DNA of 5,805 bases. Origin: Flavobacterium psychrophilum. GTDB lineage: Bacteria; Bacteroidota; Bacteroidia; Flavobacteriales; Flavobacteriaceae. The position numbers were made by a program, and so were the translations under genes. Location of the stretch: positions 1 to 5,805 of the forward strand of contig DZAU01000101.1 of NCBI GenBank assembly GCA_022729635.1, in the 5' to 3' direction. Position 1 is the stretch's first letter. Each line of letters opens with the position of its first letter. Below, in pieces: positions 5,777 through 5,805 of the stretch. Under the pieces are notes generated by a model. The model was not told where the DNA came from and ran no database searches. It saw only the letters and a program-made list of their open reading frames with translations.

Positions 5777-5805
5777 TTTGACTTAAGACTGCAAGACTTA
5801 AGACT
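5777..5805. repeat. Short AAGACT tandem array at the window edge
   Basis: After the serS stop, GACT occurs at 5780, 5787, 5795 and 5802, a spacing of 7, 8 and 7 bases. The last three copies are TTAAGACT, GCAAGACT and TAAGACT, and the 11-base word GACTTAAGACT occurs twice (5780-5790 and 5795-5805). The array touches the end of the window and may continue past it, so its full length cannot be judged. Confidence 0.7.

Overview
The window looks like a chromosomal piece from a Bacteroidetes bacterium, most likely flavobacterial. The evidence is low GC, A-rich leaders without Shine-Dalgarno sequences in front of the genes, Bacteroidetes-like versions of SerRS and MnmG, a secreted protein whose signal peptide ends in SFG|Q, and a near-consensus TAnnTTTG promoter element. 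The order assignment is inference; no 16S or other marker is present. No transposase, integrase, phage gene, CRISPR array, tRNA or rRNA is visible, and the gene content is mainly housekeeping.

Layout. Positions 1-108 hold what may be the last 25 codons of an upstream gene and an AT-rich leader. mnmG (109-1986, +) encodes the FAD-dependent tRNA wobble-uridine modification enzyme. Directly against its stop codon lies a perfect 16-bp palindrome, TGTTCCACGTGGAACA (1987-2002), which matches the chromosomal ParB-binding parS consensus. A class I SAM-dependent methyltransferase gene follows (2017-2880, +). The convergent gap 2881-3099 holds three copies of an AAAAACGnCTT motif that can form two competing hairpins; one is a plausible bidirectional terminator. 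The remaining part of that gap, 2984-3099, is plain AT-rich sequence in which I see nothing else. Two minus-strand genes follow: a small secreted protein of unknown function with an internal 24-residue repeat (3100-3627), and a small heat-shock protein of the Hsp20/alpha-crystallin family (3787-4221). A good minus-strand terminator lies between them at 3683-3715, so they are probably separate transcription units.

The divergent hsp20/serS intergenic region (4222-4492, 271 bp) is the most structured non-coding part. It holds an octamer tandem repeat, a 15-bp-stem hairpin, a likely serS promoter, and a 7-bp tandem repeat that ends two bases before the serS ATG. serS (4493-5767, +) encodes seryl-tRNA synthetase. 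The last bases contain another short tandem array (GACT at 7-8-7 spacing) that reaches the window edge.

Functionally, mnmG and serS both serve translation (tRNA modification and charging) and Hsp20 holds unfolded proteins during stress. The parS site suggests this part of the chromosome lies in the origin-proximal segregation domain. No clearly new multi-gene system is visible. The items most worth a second look are the parS site, the AACTT-type tandem repeats beside genes, the competing hairpins after the methyltransferase gene, and the repeat-containing secreted protein.
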